From NCBI GenBank assembly GCA_016271365.2, contig CM057449.1:1567380501-1567444500 (forward strand): DNA of 64,000 nucleotides, given 5' to 3'. The position numbers and the translations under genes were made by a program. Positions 45,925 through 58,777 of this stretch are shown here, one piece after another; position 1 is the stretch's first letter, and each line of letters opens with the position of its first letter. Source of the DNA: Neoceratodus forsteri. Taxonomy: Eukaryota; Chordata; Ceratodontiformes; Ceratodontidae. A model generated the notes under the pieces. The model did no database searches. It was not told the DNA's origin and worked only from the letters and a program-made list of their open reading frames with translations.

Positions 45925-48900
45925 TCATTTTATTTATTTATTTATTTAGAGTCTAGGATTACAAGTACCTTTGAGCCAAGGCTCTTTTACAAAGGTTCCA
46001 CGTCATTTGAAGTACAATACAAACATTACATAGCGTTGACTAACAATGCAGAAATGGTGCACAGACATTTTTAAGCAGCTGAAATATATTACATTCCGGG
46101 AAAGTGAATACCAGGGGGTAGGGTAGCCAGAGGTAACTGAGGCTTGGAATGGACACAAAAAGAGCAGTGCAGCCATGGGCATTTGTCAGGCCTCAAAAAA
46201 GTGCTTGGGGGTAGGGGGCAAAAACAGGAGGGGAGGGTAGGCTATAGGAAGAGGAAGAGAGGGGTAGGAGTAGAAGTGCTAGGAGGGAGATCAGATTATG
46301 AGGGACAGTCACAGGAGCTAGAGGCAGCTAGGTGCAGACAAAGGTTGGCTTTGAATGAGCCTAGCCTTTGCAGAGAGGTGATATCTTTGTTGAGTCCATT
46401 AATCCAGCTAGGAGCTTGGTACGCAATGGATCTTTGGCCCTATGTGGTGTGGCACCGGAATGTACAGCATTTACTTGGAAGCTTCTGGTGAGGCGGGGTT
46501 ACGTGCTGTATGGAGAAGACTTTGGACTCTAGGGGAGCAAGATGTAGCATAATTTTCTTAGCCATTAGACATGTTTGGTACTTGATACGGTTTGCTAGCT
46601 GGAGCCACCCTGTTTGGGCATAGAGGTCACACGTATGTGTGAGTTGGTGGGATCCTGTGAAGAGTCAGCAAGCTTTGTTTAGGGCCAAGGATAAGTGCCT
46701 GAGGGCTGTGTCAGTTGCAGAGCCATAAATAATCAGACCATAGTTGATTAGAGAGACCACCGAGCTCTGTACTGCTATTCTTAAGGCATCCAAGGTAAGG
46801 CATTGCCTGTGCCTGAGGAGGAGACCAATGCGTGTGTTTGCAGCTTTGGTGATGCTATCTATGTCAATGCTGTAGGATAGGTTGCTGTCTATGGTGACCC
46901 CCAGATATTTAAAGGAGTGAACCTGTTCGAGGACAGCACCAAGGCAGGTTGTAATATTAAGGGGGTGAAGCATATGTTTGTTGTGGGAGCCACAGAAAAG
47001 CATTGACTTTGTTTTCTTATAGTTGAGAACCAACTTTTGACTACTAAACCATGTTTCAATGGAGGTAAAACCCTTCTGTAGCTTTTTTTGGAGTAGGTGG
47101 GGGTCCTGTTGGGTTGTGTAAATTACAGCATCATCAACATAGAGTAGGATGTGTTCTGGACAGGACTGTGGAAAATTTTTTCAAAAACAGGCTGAAGAGG
47201 AGTGGCCCGAGAATGGATCCTTGGGGGACTCCTGAGTGTACTGGTCTAGCATCTGAGAAGGCATCAGCAATTTTCACTCTTTGGGAATGGTTTTCCAGGT
47301 AGCTTTTAAACCAAGCTGTAGACTGAGGGGAGAGCCCAGCTTTTAGCAGTTCTGTGAGGAGTATTCGATGATGGATGGTGTCAAAAGCCTTGGTCAGGTC
47401 TATGAAGACCAAACCAGTGAAGTAATTATTGTTCAGGGAGTTGTGAATTGCTCCTGTTAATTCAAGGAGGGAAGATGTGGTGCTGTGGCCTTTTCTGAAG
47501 CCATACTGTTGTTTACAAAGGATGTCGAACTTGTCCAGATATTCCATCAGTTGGTCAGATACCAGATGTTCAATGGCTTTGGGGGTAGTATGGATATAGG
47601 CCTATAATTTCCATGTAGGGCCTTGTCCCCATTCTTGTGGACTGGTGTCACGGTGCAGATTTCCATCTGTTGGGGAACTGGCCAAGGGTGAGGGAGAGGT
47701 TGAAAATCTAGGTTAGAGGAGATAGCACTTCATCAAGAGTAAGGGACAGCAGTTTGAGGTTGAGTGAGTCGCCACTTATTCTAGATCCAGCAATTGCTTT
47801 AGAGACATATCTATGGACTTCATGTGTCCGACTGCTCTGAAGTAAAAAGGGGGTGACTTGAAAAAGGGGGCGGGGTAGGGGATGGTGCAGGAGGGAGGTC
47901 TTCATCAAAGAAATCTGGATGAAGAACACTACTGAGGTCAGTGAATGCGTTATTGAACATCTTAGCTATAGTGGAAGAGTCAAGAGTTATAGTCCCATCC
48001 ATATCCAACATTGAAGGTGATGTTTTGGGCAGTATTCCTGTAACTTCCTTGAGATTATTCCAGAAGACGTCCCTTTTCCCAGATGTTTGTGAGGGCATAT
48101 TTGTAATAGTTACTTTTCTCCAGACGTATTTCTTTGGTACAGTCATTTCGGGCACGTTTGTAGTTTTGTATATCTACTTGCCTACCAGTGGCCCGGGCCT
48201 GAAACCAGAGGTGGTCCCTAGATTTCAGCAATGTAAGGAGATCAGCAGTGAGTCATGGATTGCTAAGGCCTTTTACTTTCCTCTTTTTGAAGGGGGCGTA
48301 AACATCACAGGCAGCATTGAAGGAGCTGATGAAGAAGTGGAAGATAGGTGACCAGTCTTTTTGTCTAAGGAGTAATTAGAGGTGCTTCAATTGACCACGT
48401 GGAAGTAGTCTGCTGTTTATTAGTTTGGGTGGTGATGGGCTGAATTTGTTAGACCATTCGCATGCCACTGGGGAGTGGTCACTTAGCATATCTGGGAGAA
48501 CGGAGACTTTTGAGATGCAGGATGGGTGGCTGGTCAATATCCAGTCTAGGAGGGTGCTTGTCCCAGTCTTATAGTTGAATCTAGTGGAGAGATGACCAGC
48601 TGAGTGAGGTTGGCAGCTGAGATGGCATCCTTGTAGCCACCTGTATTTGATCCAAACCAATTTATGTTAAAATCGCCCATTAGGATTATTTTGGTGCCTG
48701 GTGGTTGGGAACGGACAAGGTCAAGAACGGAGTTGAGACCTTTACCTTGATCTTTGGGAGGGATGTAGACAGCAGCAATAGTCAGTGCTTTGTTGTGAAC
48801 CCTAAATAGAATTCTGATGGGTAGTATCTGGGCAGTAGAGACTGAGGCAGGGGGTTGAACACGGTGCCCCAGGAGAGTCTTACATGTCAAAATCTGATGG
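45925..48900 (-). mobile_element. CR1/L2-group LINE copy (not CR1 proper), 5'-truncated
   Basis: The minus strand ends at about 45925 in a tail of (taaa) units. Endonuclease part: a VYIPPKDQ start, ILMGDFNINW at 48680, and DMLSDHSPVACEW at 48475. RT part: FRKGHSTTSSLLELTGAI, FIDLTKAFDTIHHRILL and HSGVPQGSILGPLLFSLF at 47430-47200. The catalytic YVDDAVIY lies near 47130 just after a frame change, followed by FKYLGVTIDSNLSY and LINYGLIIYGSA. Catalytic residues of both enzymes are kept but the reading frame is broken in several places. Clade beyond the CR1/L2 group not fixed. Confidence 0.85.
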
Positions 48901-49379
48901 GGAGGGGCTTTATTTCATCTTGACTACATGAACGTTTATTCAATAAACCCACTTTATTCTTTTTGGCATATCTCAACTCCAGTTGTCTTGATTTATTTGT
49001 CCCAAATCTTATATCTTTATAATATTAAATCACTTATTACAGCTAAGGTCATACTTTTTAATAGAAGGCTTAGAGTCAGTGTTGTGCATTTGTGCTATGT
49101 TGACACACTTTTCTTGCATTGATATGTATTAAAATATATCAATGAATATCAATGTTCATTAACAAGGTTTGATACATACTGTACAGTATTAATGCATGGA
49201 AAATGCAGTATCATGACTTAAGTCATTAAGCACCGTCTCATAGCTTTCATCAAAAAATAGCTTTCTTGTTCTAACAGTTCAAAAATTAGTCCTACTCAAA
49301 GAAATTGCCTTTTAAAAAGTATTACATTGGAACTCTTATGCTAGGAATGTACAGTACTTTCTTAAAATAAAAGCTGGAA
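48901..49379. other. No gene recognised
   Basis: AT-rich sequence with a small tgatatgtattaaaatatat-type palindrome near 49120. No exon or repeat end is clear. Confidence 0.35.
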
Positions 49380-49884
49380 GCATAGAATGTGTTGGCAGAT
49401 AAGGACTGCTTAGCTCACCCAGTCTGCTCATTTTTATTCCTGCCTATTATGTCACTGCAGACCCTATTTGATCTTCTGCTACCCCCCTCTTTCCTACCAA
49501 GACTCCTTTGTGCCTATCCCATGCATGCTTGAAGCCCACCACTGTTTTCACCCTCACCACCTCCACAGGAAGACTGTTCTAGATGTCCACCACTTTTTCA
49601 GTAAAGAAGCACTTCCTCAAATCCCTCCTAAATTTCCTCCTTCCAGCTTCATTGCATTCTCCCTTGTTTTTGTGCACCTCCTCTTTTGGAAAATACTCAA
49701 TCTTGTACCTTATTCACCCCTGTGAGGTACTTATAGTTCTCTATCATGTCCCTCCCTTCCCCTCCCTTCTTTCTTCCAGAGTGTACATATTGAGATCCCA
49801 CAGTCTCTCCACATAGGGCTTATGATGCAGCTCCTGCACAATTTTAGTTGCCCTCCTTTGGACAGCCTCTACCCTGTCTATATA
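49380..49884 (-). mobile_element. CR1 copy C, 3' part
   Basis: It begins at the CR1 3' terminus (catagaatgtgttggcagat) and shows the conserved C-terminal region. It stops inside the C-terminal coding part at about 49884, where a plus-strand LINE begins. It resumes at 51952. Confidence 0.8.
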
Positions 49885-51951
49885 ACACTGCCCACATGAT
49901 TCCCCTACTCAAATCTGGAGACCCTAGTGACCTCAACAACTACAGGCCAATCTCCTTACTCCCTGTCCTATCAAAAATGTTAGAGAAAATAGTAAGTACC
50001 CAGCTTAGGAACTACTCAGAATCTGCAACTCTGCTAAACCCTCTACAATCAGGATTTCGGCCATGCCATAGCACAATTATGGCCCTGACAAAGGTTACCA
50101 AAGACTGGCAGGAGGTTCTGGATGCCAAAAATTTCATGTGCACAGTATTTCTGGACTTAAGCAAGACATTTGATACTGCTGACCATGAATTGCTCTTGGT
50201 ATCCCTCTGTAACATTGACGTGGACTTCACTCCCTGAGATGGTTCTCAAACTACCTTGTAGGTCGCCAGCAGCAGGTAAAGATGGAAGGGGTATTCTCAC
50301 AGCTGAAACCTCTACTGAGGAGCGTACTGCAAGGCTCCATACTAGGTCCACTGCTATTTGCAATTTATATTAATGGAATCAACGTAGGAAACAAATCTGC
50401 CGACGTCCATCTATTTGCTGATGATACGGTACTCTACATTGACAGACCTACTCCTGAAGCAGCATGCATGGACCTTCAGCCGGAATTTAATCAGTTGCAA
50501 CTGCTTAACCAGAAACTACTGTTGAATGCAAAAAACTGAAGCCGATGCTTTTCTCCCCCTTTATTTATGCTAACAACCCTTCTGTGCAAGGATCCATTCC
50601 CCAGATTACCACGCTGCTAGGCAAGCCACTAGAGTTTGTAACCAAATTCAAAAACCTGGGGGTGTGACTCGATCACAAGCTCTCCTTCCTTGAATATCTA
50701 AAGAACTGATAAAAAAGCTTAGGCAGAGGCTTGGCCTCGTCTACAGAATCAAAAATATGCTCACCCAGGATGCCAAAAAGAGACTAGTACTTACCCCATT
50801 CCTATCATTGCTGGACTATGTTGACTTTTTGTATGGCCAAGGCCCTTCCACTGCACTAGCCAAACTAGATACACTATACCATAGAGTCATAAGATTCATT
50901 ACTGGTTCCCCATATTCCACTCACCACTGCTCTTTATATGCTGTGATTGGATGGACATCCCTTGCCTATAGAAGACATAAAAGTGCTGCTTACTGGACTT
51001 ACAGAGCAATCACTAAAAAGCTACCTCAATATATATCGGACTGTCTTCCCCTATACTCGGTAGGTAAGTACACCATGAGAAGTGCCTCCTATATCTTACT
51101 TACTGTACCAAAAGTCAAATCGTGTTTCGGTTGATCATCCATAAGCTATGCACTAACTATACTATGGAACAACTGACAAAAATCCTTAAAACTGGTTTTG
51201 CCCTATCAATTTCTTGACATTCAAAATGCTTTATTTACCATCTGTTAAGGAGTCTTGCAACTGCTTCCCTGATTAACGATTTGACACTATGTCTTTGTGC
51301 TACTGAGTGCCCCTGGTAGCTGATGTTTTCCACACCCCTTTTCTTTATTTCTTGCTCCTTATAGGTACCCATATCATACCACAGGTGTTTAATCTTGGAA
51401 CCGGTATTTATTTCTCTAATGGCCACACTTGTCTCTTACCTTCAGAGGCACAATATGCAGGTCCCCTTCCTTTCAAGTATCCTTGTTTTTCGCCATTCCT
51501 TTCCCTGTTATGTATGCCCCATTTCTACCCCCTCATCATCTTCCTCTGTTCTTACCCTTTATTCCTGGCTTACAAGGCCTCACCAAATTCTTTATCAATG
51601 TCTATGCCACTCTAGGTACTCACCTGTGTTCTCCAGCAGTGCTAGTCCAGCTTTATAATAACCCATGTCACTTTCCCCAATTGAATCCTGTTTCCTCTGT
51701 ATACTGATGTGAGCATTATTTTTATTTTTCCTCTGTGTATTCACATATTTACTGTGTGCACAATTTACACTATGTACTGAACTTGAACATGTATATACTG
51801 TATATATAAAATGTATTATATGTATGAATATGTATAGCTATGTATGTATGTATATCTGTGTACTGATTATGTCTATAGTCCAGGTCCACCTCGAAAATGA
51901 GTTCTTCTCAACGGTGTTCTGTCTGGTTAAATAAAGATTTTTGATTGATTG
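49885..51951 (+). mobile_element. LINE of the CR1/L2 group, inserted into CR1 copy C
   Basis: It starts mid-ORF2 (5'-truncated) and ends in ctggttaaataaag followed by a T-run and (gatt) units at 51935-51951. RT blocks: HMIPLLKSGDPSDLNNYRPI, FRPCHSTIMAL, VFLDLSKTFDTADHELLL, LQGSILGPLLFAIYINGI, and VHLFADDTVLYIDRP with both catalytic Asp. The later RT block of 50757-51130 is LLDYVDFLYGQGPSTALAKL. Stops at several points. The 3' tail resembles those of the CORE-SINEs here. Confidence 0.88.
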
Positions 51952-52565
51952 ATATGTCCTTCCTGAGATGTAGTCTCAAGAACTGTACACAGTACTCCAG
52001 GTGGGGTATCACCAACGATTGGTACAGTAGTAACACCACCTCTCTCCTTCTGCTGGTGATTCCCCTCCCTATGCACCCCAGCATCCCTCTGACCATGCCT
52101 ACTGCCTTGTTGCTCTGCCCTGCCTCCTTGAGATCATTAGATATGATAACACCAAGGTCCCTTTCCTGTTTAGTGACCATCGATACCTCTTTCCCCATTT
52201 TTTGCACTGCATCAGGGTTTCTGCACCCTAGGTGCATGATTTTGCACATTTTATATGGAATCCCAGCTGCCAACCCCTTGACAACTCCTTGAATTTTCTC
52301 AGGTCTCTACCCATTCTCTCCACCCCCACCCCACCCCTCCGGTTTCTATTTCTACCCTATTGGAGATTTGGTGTAATCTGCAAAGAAGCATACATTCCCT
52401 TCCAGCTCTTCTGCAATGTCACTTATGAAGACATTGAAGAGGACTGGTCCCAGTACTGAGCCCTGAGGTACCCCACTGGTCACTCTCCCTTAATTAGAGT
52501 GAGTGCCATTCACCACTACCCTCTGTCACCTATTCATAAACCAGTTCTATACCCAGCTGGAGTCA
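51952..52565 (-). mobile_element. CR1 copy C, continuing part
   Basis: atgtccttcctgagatgtag matches the position where the CR1 frame was interrupted at 49884. The sequence runs back through a YxVQFLRLHLRK-type end block (minus strand 52000), a NPDAVQKMGKEVSMVTKQER block and a FADD region that has lost its frame, to about 52565. Confidence 0.8.
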
Positions 52566-52589
52566 GTGCTATATTCCTGAGCCATATGG

Positions 52590-52988
52590 ATGCACTTTTT
52601 ATGTATCAAGATGTATTAAAATGTATGGGTACATGTAATGGGTATACACCCCCTACAGCAACAAGTTGACAGCGACCGACACTACAGCGACAACAGCACC
52701 AGGTCACTGTAGTGTCAGCGCTGGACCCCAGCTCTGTTCTCTGCGGGTCTTGCACTCCCTCCCTAATCAGCTCCTACTCAGAATTAATTTAATTGGGGGT
52801 GCAGGGGGCACAGCCCCTGAAGAAAACATGGGAGGCAGTGACCACCTTTATGCTGACTGAAAATACGGTCGACATAAAAGTTTTGCTGTAATGTTGGTCA
52901 ACAACATTTTTGCCATGCTGGCATCATTGAGCCCATATAATGATTCATGTTAACATACATTCACATATTTTGATGCATAGTGATTTAC
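52590..52988. mobile_element. Possible MITE with ~40-bp inverted repeats
   Basis: The left end (atgtatcaagatgtattaaa then atgtatgggtacatg) matches the reversed right end (atgcatcaaaatatgtg, aatgtatgttaacatg) with gaps. The centre is GC-rich and unrelated to neighbours. No target duplication was resolved. Confidence 0.45.
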
Positions 52989-53982
52989 TGTATGAAAAGC
53001 ACATCGACACAGCTAAGGCATGTAGTGCTGGCTTGAGATTTCATTTAAAAAAATATTAGGTTCCTACACCAAATTGTTTTAAAGTTAGCCATTCTCAAAT
53101 AAGTTATCTTTGGAAGAGATAAATTTGGAACAGTTAGAGCTAGGAACTTAATTTGTATGGCTGCATGGATGGAGCCCTGCAGGCGTTTTGCTATCACTGT
53201 AGGAGCGAGAATGGACTATGACTGGATTTGGTCCCAGTCCTCTCCTCCAGTGATGTGATCATTTGTCCACACTACACATCTCATTGGTGGTGTGTGGTGT
53301 TTCTTCTGCCACTCCCCTATGTGGCCACAGCTCCCCTCTGCTGTGCGGTAGCCCCCCACCCTCTGTGGTGGCACTACTTTAATGCGGTACTTCCGCATTT
53401 CATCTAAAGAATCTTTTATTCAATAAAAACTATGCTAAAACTTAACTAAATGTCCTTATTAGCAAAGAACAAAGGCAAGGCACATGCAGATGCAGATTTA
53501 CTGCAAGCCGAACTGTGGCACAATATCCTGTTTTTTGAAGTTTCCCATGGAAAAACATTGGCAATTGATTGCTTTCATTGGCATCTGTTAATGGGTTGTA
53601 TCATTTAGGCTGGCATTCATTTACAGAGAAATACAGTAAGTGGGCTGGTCTAGTACTGTATTTATCATACTGGAGCACTTACTGTGTATAAGAGTGATAT
53701 TTCTGTCAAGCCTTGGTCACCACCAAATCAGTTCTAGTTGCAGTAGTACCGTAAGTTTAAAATGCTTCTGTGCTAAGCCGATGAACTTGAATTGGTTGTT
53801 TCTGACAAGCAGCTATAGTAATTAAAGTGAAATATGGGGCACAAAAATACAGATTTCAGTGAGGAAGAAGAACAAGTTCATATCTATTAGAGGGTCTGTA
53901 AAATGGTGCATTAGAAACAGTGTGGAAGAAACATCATCAACAGAACGTGGATAATCAGGTGGAACACTGTGTGTATATGCAT
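52989..53982. other. No gene recognised
   Basis: 53160-53400 is a locally GC-rich stretch with a small palindrome (atgcggtacttccgcat at 53380). Otherwise ordinary intronic sequence. Confidence 0.35.
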
Positions 53983-54010
53983 ATGTGTGTGTGTGTGTGT
54001 GTGCGCGTGT
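53983..54010. repeat. (TG)n microsatellite
   Basis: About a dozen TG units with a tgcgcg interruption. Confidence 0.85.
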
Positions 54011-54272
54011 TCATGTGTATATGTTCCTGATTAACAGAATGCTGAAAGACTGAAGCTGCTACCAGCAGTGCCCCATTGCATCAGCAGCACACATCACTAC
54101 TGTCAACCTAACTACTGCAATAGAGAAGGGAAACTCGAATACATTCATGGAAAACCAGAGAAAGCGAATCATTACATCTTGAGATTTTTTCCTTTAGAGA
54201 TAGATGCCACCCTGCTTATCTCTGAAACGCAAAACTTGGTTTGAGTTGTAAAGGATTGCTATGGATACTCAC

Positions 54273-54394
54273 CTGCTGTGTCTCTCAGAGCATGGTCGGC
54301 AAGCAGGCTGTGACTGGCTTTTCTACAGTATATGAAAACAGTGCTGGAGGTACCAGAGCACACAACTGCGATTACTATTAAACATTTGAACAAT
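54273..54394 (-). CDS. TGFBRAP1-like: Probable upstream exon of the TGFBRAP1-like gene
   Basis: A minus-strand frame runs from LFKCLIVIAVVCSGTSSTV through FIYCRK to HALRDTA and ends GCA G|gtgagt, a near-perfect donor. The phase (one base left over) is exactly what the exon at 17316-17470 needs: the joined codon is GGA, Gly, giving DTAGRLYVATS. The corresponding part of TGFBRAP1, as I recall it, has a VIA motif, a hydrophobic FIxV strand and an H-x-L-x-D-x-x-GR end at similar spacing, so this would be the last blade of the CNH propeller. The acceptor is uncertain: I take gcaagcag before 54394, and cgcag before 54365 is the alternative. An in-frame TAA lies 15-20 bases further out, so the exon cannot extend much. 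Weak alone, good in combination. Confidence 0.55.
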
Positions 54395-55814
54395 CTGCTT
54401 GCATTTTCTTAGCCCCTGACTGCCTGGAATGATTCCTTTATTGCTTATCTTGGTAACAATACAGATCAAAGATAAGGCATCAGTATTTTCCATCTGTCCT
54501 CTACAAGGCTCTTAGCTGATTGCTATGTTAGGTTTGGGTACTATGCACGTACCTGTTGCAGAGGAGTTTTCTTTGTTTCAGGCACCATTTCCACATGCCT
54601 TGCTGTCTTACCTTTAATTTGCATTCAAAGCATTAACTGACTGAAGGGGTACAGCAATGATATGTGTTAGTTTGATTTTGCAGCTTGCGTTTTGTCTGAC
54701 AAGCACACCTTGTTTTTCGAAATTACACAAATGCACATTGTAACATTACCGGTGAACTGCATTTGCTTCATAAACTTGCTATCCTGATAAAATGTTATAC
54801 AATAAGATTTTGAAGCCTAATAATAATTTTTGTGTGAAACAAAGATTCAAAAGGTGTGTTTTATACATGGGGCGTTATACTAAAAAATCATACTGACAAT
54901 TGAAAAGAGCCAATTCAAGACTGGTAATCAATACAACACGGTTTACCAACTTTTATAAGGGGGCAGTCAAATCTTGTTGGAAAACCCACATCCTACAATT
55001 TATACACCTAAGAATAGTGGGACCTTCTGAAAGGAATGGGCAAACGGTCTTTCTGATTCTGAATAGGCCAAGATGAGACCGGAGTTTTCAAGGACAGATG
55101 TGTCCATCATTACCATGTTGGAATTACAGAGGCTGGCAGGACATGGCCCTCTTGGTGCCGGAGTTAACCCCTGCATAGCTGATATCACTGCCAGTGACTT
55201 ATAATGGGAAGGGTGGGGGAGAGGGGTTTATAAACACATGGATGCCCACCCCCCCCAGCTCCCAAAGCTCATACAAAGTGATTGGCATTCAACACTGAGT
55301 TAATTATTACTACTGTAAAACAGCGAGGTCTTCTTCAGAAATAGGAAGTACAGTATAACAGACCTTGAATCTATAGCTTTATTTTTGTTCTTCTCAGTTT
55401 GTGCATTGCTTCTACTAGGAAGGGTTGCTTTCCTATTAGTGTGAGAACTCATCTTTAAGCCCTTTACTACACACTACTTTAATTGCAGTGTTCTTTGTCT
55501 TAATAGTCATGATGCTGCTGATTGTTTACAGTTAAAATATATTCAGTCTATTACACACCACTATCACATACAACTGCATACAAGAACTTAACTATAAAGT
55601 ATGCCTTGATCAAAGAAATGACATGTTAAACTGAGAACTAAACATGAGGAAATTAAAGGTTATATTTCTTCCCTGAAGATCAGACCATCATTTAGCCGCT
55701 GGTTATGGTGCCATAATGTTGAGTGGGTAAATTTATTGCCCTCCCCATGCAAAGGTATTATCCATTTGGCATCTCTCTTCGCTGTCTTTGAGAGGCTATG
55801 GGCCACTATTCAGT
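54395..55814. other. No gene recognised
   Basis: Intronic sequence. A minus-strand frame at 55000-55188 (starting MISAMQGLTPAP) has a possible acceptor (tatgcag) but no plausible donor and no domain, so it is not called. A G/C-run cluster lies at 55210-55260. Confidence 0.35.
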
Positions 55815-57176
55815 ACATACAAATCAAATCAAATCAACTTTATTTTTATAGCTCCTTTCAGAGCCAAGGCGCTGTACATAAAAAACATATACATAATAAT
55901 AAAATTTAAAACAGCATTAAAATGTATCAACCATAACTAAATAAAAGCTTAACTAAATAAATATGTCTTCAAACCAACTTTAAAACTATCGACGGTTGGG
56001 CATTCTCTCAACCAACGAGGTAGAGAATTCCACAGGGTTGGTGCTGAAAAAGCAAAAGCATGGTATCCTGATGTCTTTAATCAAACCCTGGGAATCTCCA
56101 GAAATCCCTCATTGGCGGAACGGAGAGGACGGAGGGGGCAGTAGGGAATCAGGAGATCTTTCAGGTAACCAGGTCCCTGATCATGTAGGGCTTTGAAGGT
56201 TAGTAAACCAACCTTAAAGGTGATCCACCACCAAACAGGCAGCCAGTGCAGTTCGCGGAGCACAGATGTAATATGACTGGTTCTAGAAGTCCCAGTCAAA
56301 AGCCTGGCTGCTGCATTCTGCACCAGCTGCAGGCAGTGGATATCAACCCCAGGTAGCCCTAGGTAGAGGGAATTGCAGTAATCAAGACGGGTAGTGACAA
56401 AGGCATGGACCAATGTTGGAAGATCGCCCAGAGGAACCAGATGTTTCACCCAGGGATATTCCTCAGATGGTAAAAATAGGATTTGATGACAGCTGACACC
56501 AGAGATTTTAGGGTCAGACCATCATCAAAAATAACGCCCAGATTACGCACCTGATCGGAGCTAGGGAGCGGCGTACCACCAAGCGACAAATCTGATGGTT
56601 GTCCAGCTCCCAAACCCACCCCCAGATGACCTGGGTCCACTACCAATACCTCAGTCTTATCCAGATTCAGTCTCAGCCAGCTGGAACTCATCCAAAGTCT
56701 GATCTCAGCAAGGCAGTTATTCAGCACAGAGAGTGTATCATCCTGGCTGGGCAGAAAGGACAGATACGGCTGGGTATCATCTGCACAGCGGTGAAAACCC
56801 AAACTGTATCGCCTGATGATTTCTCCTAATGGCAGCATATACACTGCAAACAACATGGGAGCTAAAATGGAGCCTTGCGGTACCCCACAAGGCAAGGAGT
56901 GAGCACCAGAGGAATAAATTCCAGTGGCAACTCTCTGAGACCTGTCTGTGAGGTAAGAATGAAACCATTTGAGGACTGTACCAGACAGCCCACAATGAAC
57001 CCGCAGGTGCTCCAATAGCACACATGGTTCACAGTGTCAAATGCAGCAGAGAGATCAAGAAGGACCAGAATGGTACATACCTTTCAATCTCTAGCCATTA
57101 GGAGGTCACTCAATACCCGGACAAAGGCAGTCTCCGTGCTATGTTTCTTCCTAAAACCAGACTGGAGAGTATCATA
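55815..57176 (-). mobile_element. L2 LINE copy, 5'-truncated
   Basis: The minus strand ends in the L2-type 3' terminus (gcgccttggctctgaaagga, gctataaaaataaag, then ttgat units). RT: HLRVHCGLSGTVLKWFHSYL, GVPQGSILAPMLFAVYMLPL and RCADDTQPYLSF, where the usual Tyr before ADD is Cys but both Asp remain. A long open frame covers 56446-57021. The C-terminal part (56081-56449) has [20 protein letters not shown] and [15 protein letters not shown], the landmarks of L2. Frame changes at 56447 and 57025. Confidence 0.93.
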
Positions 57177-58281
57177 GACACAATATACTGTATGCTGCTA
57201 ACTTATTGGTGCTTTCAAACAAATAAAGGGTGCTCCTTTTACCAGTGAATCTGAATTATGGTTTCCTTACTTATGCCAAGATTTAATGGTTGCACTAAAT
57301 TTTATTTACCGAAGTTGGCAGCTGCAGAAATACGAATCTAAGGTACCTGCTCATACCATGTCGGACATATTTCTGGAACAAGTGGAGAGCAACCCCAATA
57401 AAACATTTCTCAGTGTTTGAAGGTGTAAGCTACCTGCTAGGGCTGTGTAGCAGGTGTGCATGGTAAAGGATTTGACACAAAGGGAGCTTTAAAAGTTGTG
57501 GCAGTTTAAAATAAAAAAAAATTGTACTGGAGAGAGAGAGAGAGAGAGAGTGAGGGGGTCATGTGACATACGCAAGTCAATTATATTTCTATACCAGTCA
57601 TTAACCAACTTGGATCCACAGGTGAGTTGTTCCACTGGCCAAAGCTATAAAAGATCTTCCATTTTCAAGAACTTTCCAGGTTGTTGTCCCACCCTTTAAA
57701 GTTAAACTGTCTTTGAACGGCTTATAGTGCATGATATCGAGATTACGTTTAGACAGGTGTACCGGCCTAATCTTTTGATTTATGATGCAGAGGTTGGTAT
57801 CTCTGCAGATTCCTGTGTAGATAGACCTCACCTTTTGGAATTTGCTTGTTACCCCCAAGTAAATTGGTGGATGGCTACGCGGGGGCCTATTTCTGATTTT
57901 GGAGGTTATGGGCCATCCGGGTCCCATAGCTCGGCCTAGGAATGCCCGATTTACAATTCCAAGGTGTAATTTTCTTCATTTATTGCCATGCCAAGTTGGA
58001 TGGCCTAACTTAGAAAATCCAGAATGGCCACCAAAATCCAATATGGCTGCTATATCGCTAGTAAATACTTGATTCGCTAAAAATTTCCAAATCTCTAGCT
58101 TCCAAGATACCGATTATCAATGATTCATGAACATCTATACATTGAACAACTATTCATGAACATTTATGACATCTATATATTGCTTTGAGGCTCTCTGTTA
58201 GACACAGGATCACATGCACACATTAATACTACATAAAACAATTGAATTCACGAGGCAATTTACTGATAAAATAGTTTGAAA
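57177..58281. other. No gene recognised; (GA)n at 57530-57552
   Basis: A (GA)n microsatellite splits the region. 57600-58080 is less AT-rich (ggatggctacgcgggggcct) and may be an unassigned repeat: its frames show no domain. Confidence 0.35.
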
Positions 58282-58777
58282 TTTGTACATACGAAATTTG
58301 CCAGCAGATAAAGGCCTAGAGGTCTATCAAGTCTGCTCAAATGTGCAGCTAGCACCCCTTATTCTGCAGCTGCCCTCCTTCCACCCTTCCCCTTCATTAA
58401 CCCTCCCCCTTGTCCTGTCCCATCCTCGTTTGAAGCAGTCCACTGTTCTACTGCATACCACTTCTGCAGGTAACGCATTCCACCCAGCCACCACTCTCTG
58501 TAAAAGTGTCTCCTCATCTCCTCCTGAACCTTCCTCGCTCCAGTCTCATATCATGGCCCTGGTGGCCCTCCCTCCCTTACTTTGAACAGCCCTCTGTACC
58601 TGTCTTGTTTATTCCTTTCATGTATTTAAAGGTTTCAATCATGTCCCCTGTCTCTCCTCTCCTCCAGTGAGTACATGTTCAACTCCTTCAACCTCCTCTC
58701 ATATGATAAGTCCCCAGACCCTTGATCATCTTTGTCAGCCCTGCGCTGCACTCCCTCCAGTAACTTAATGTCCCTCT

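Noticed and set aside
55000..55188. Further exon of the TGFBRAP1-like gene
   Set aside because: A possible acceptor exists but no acceptable donor, and the peptide matches nothing expected at that place.
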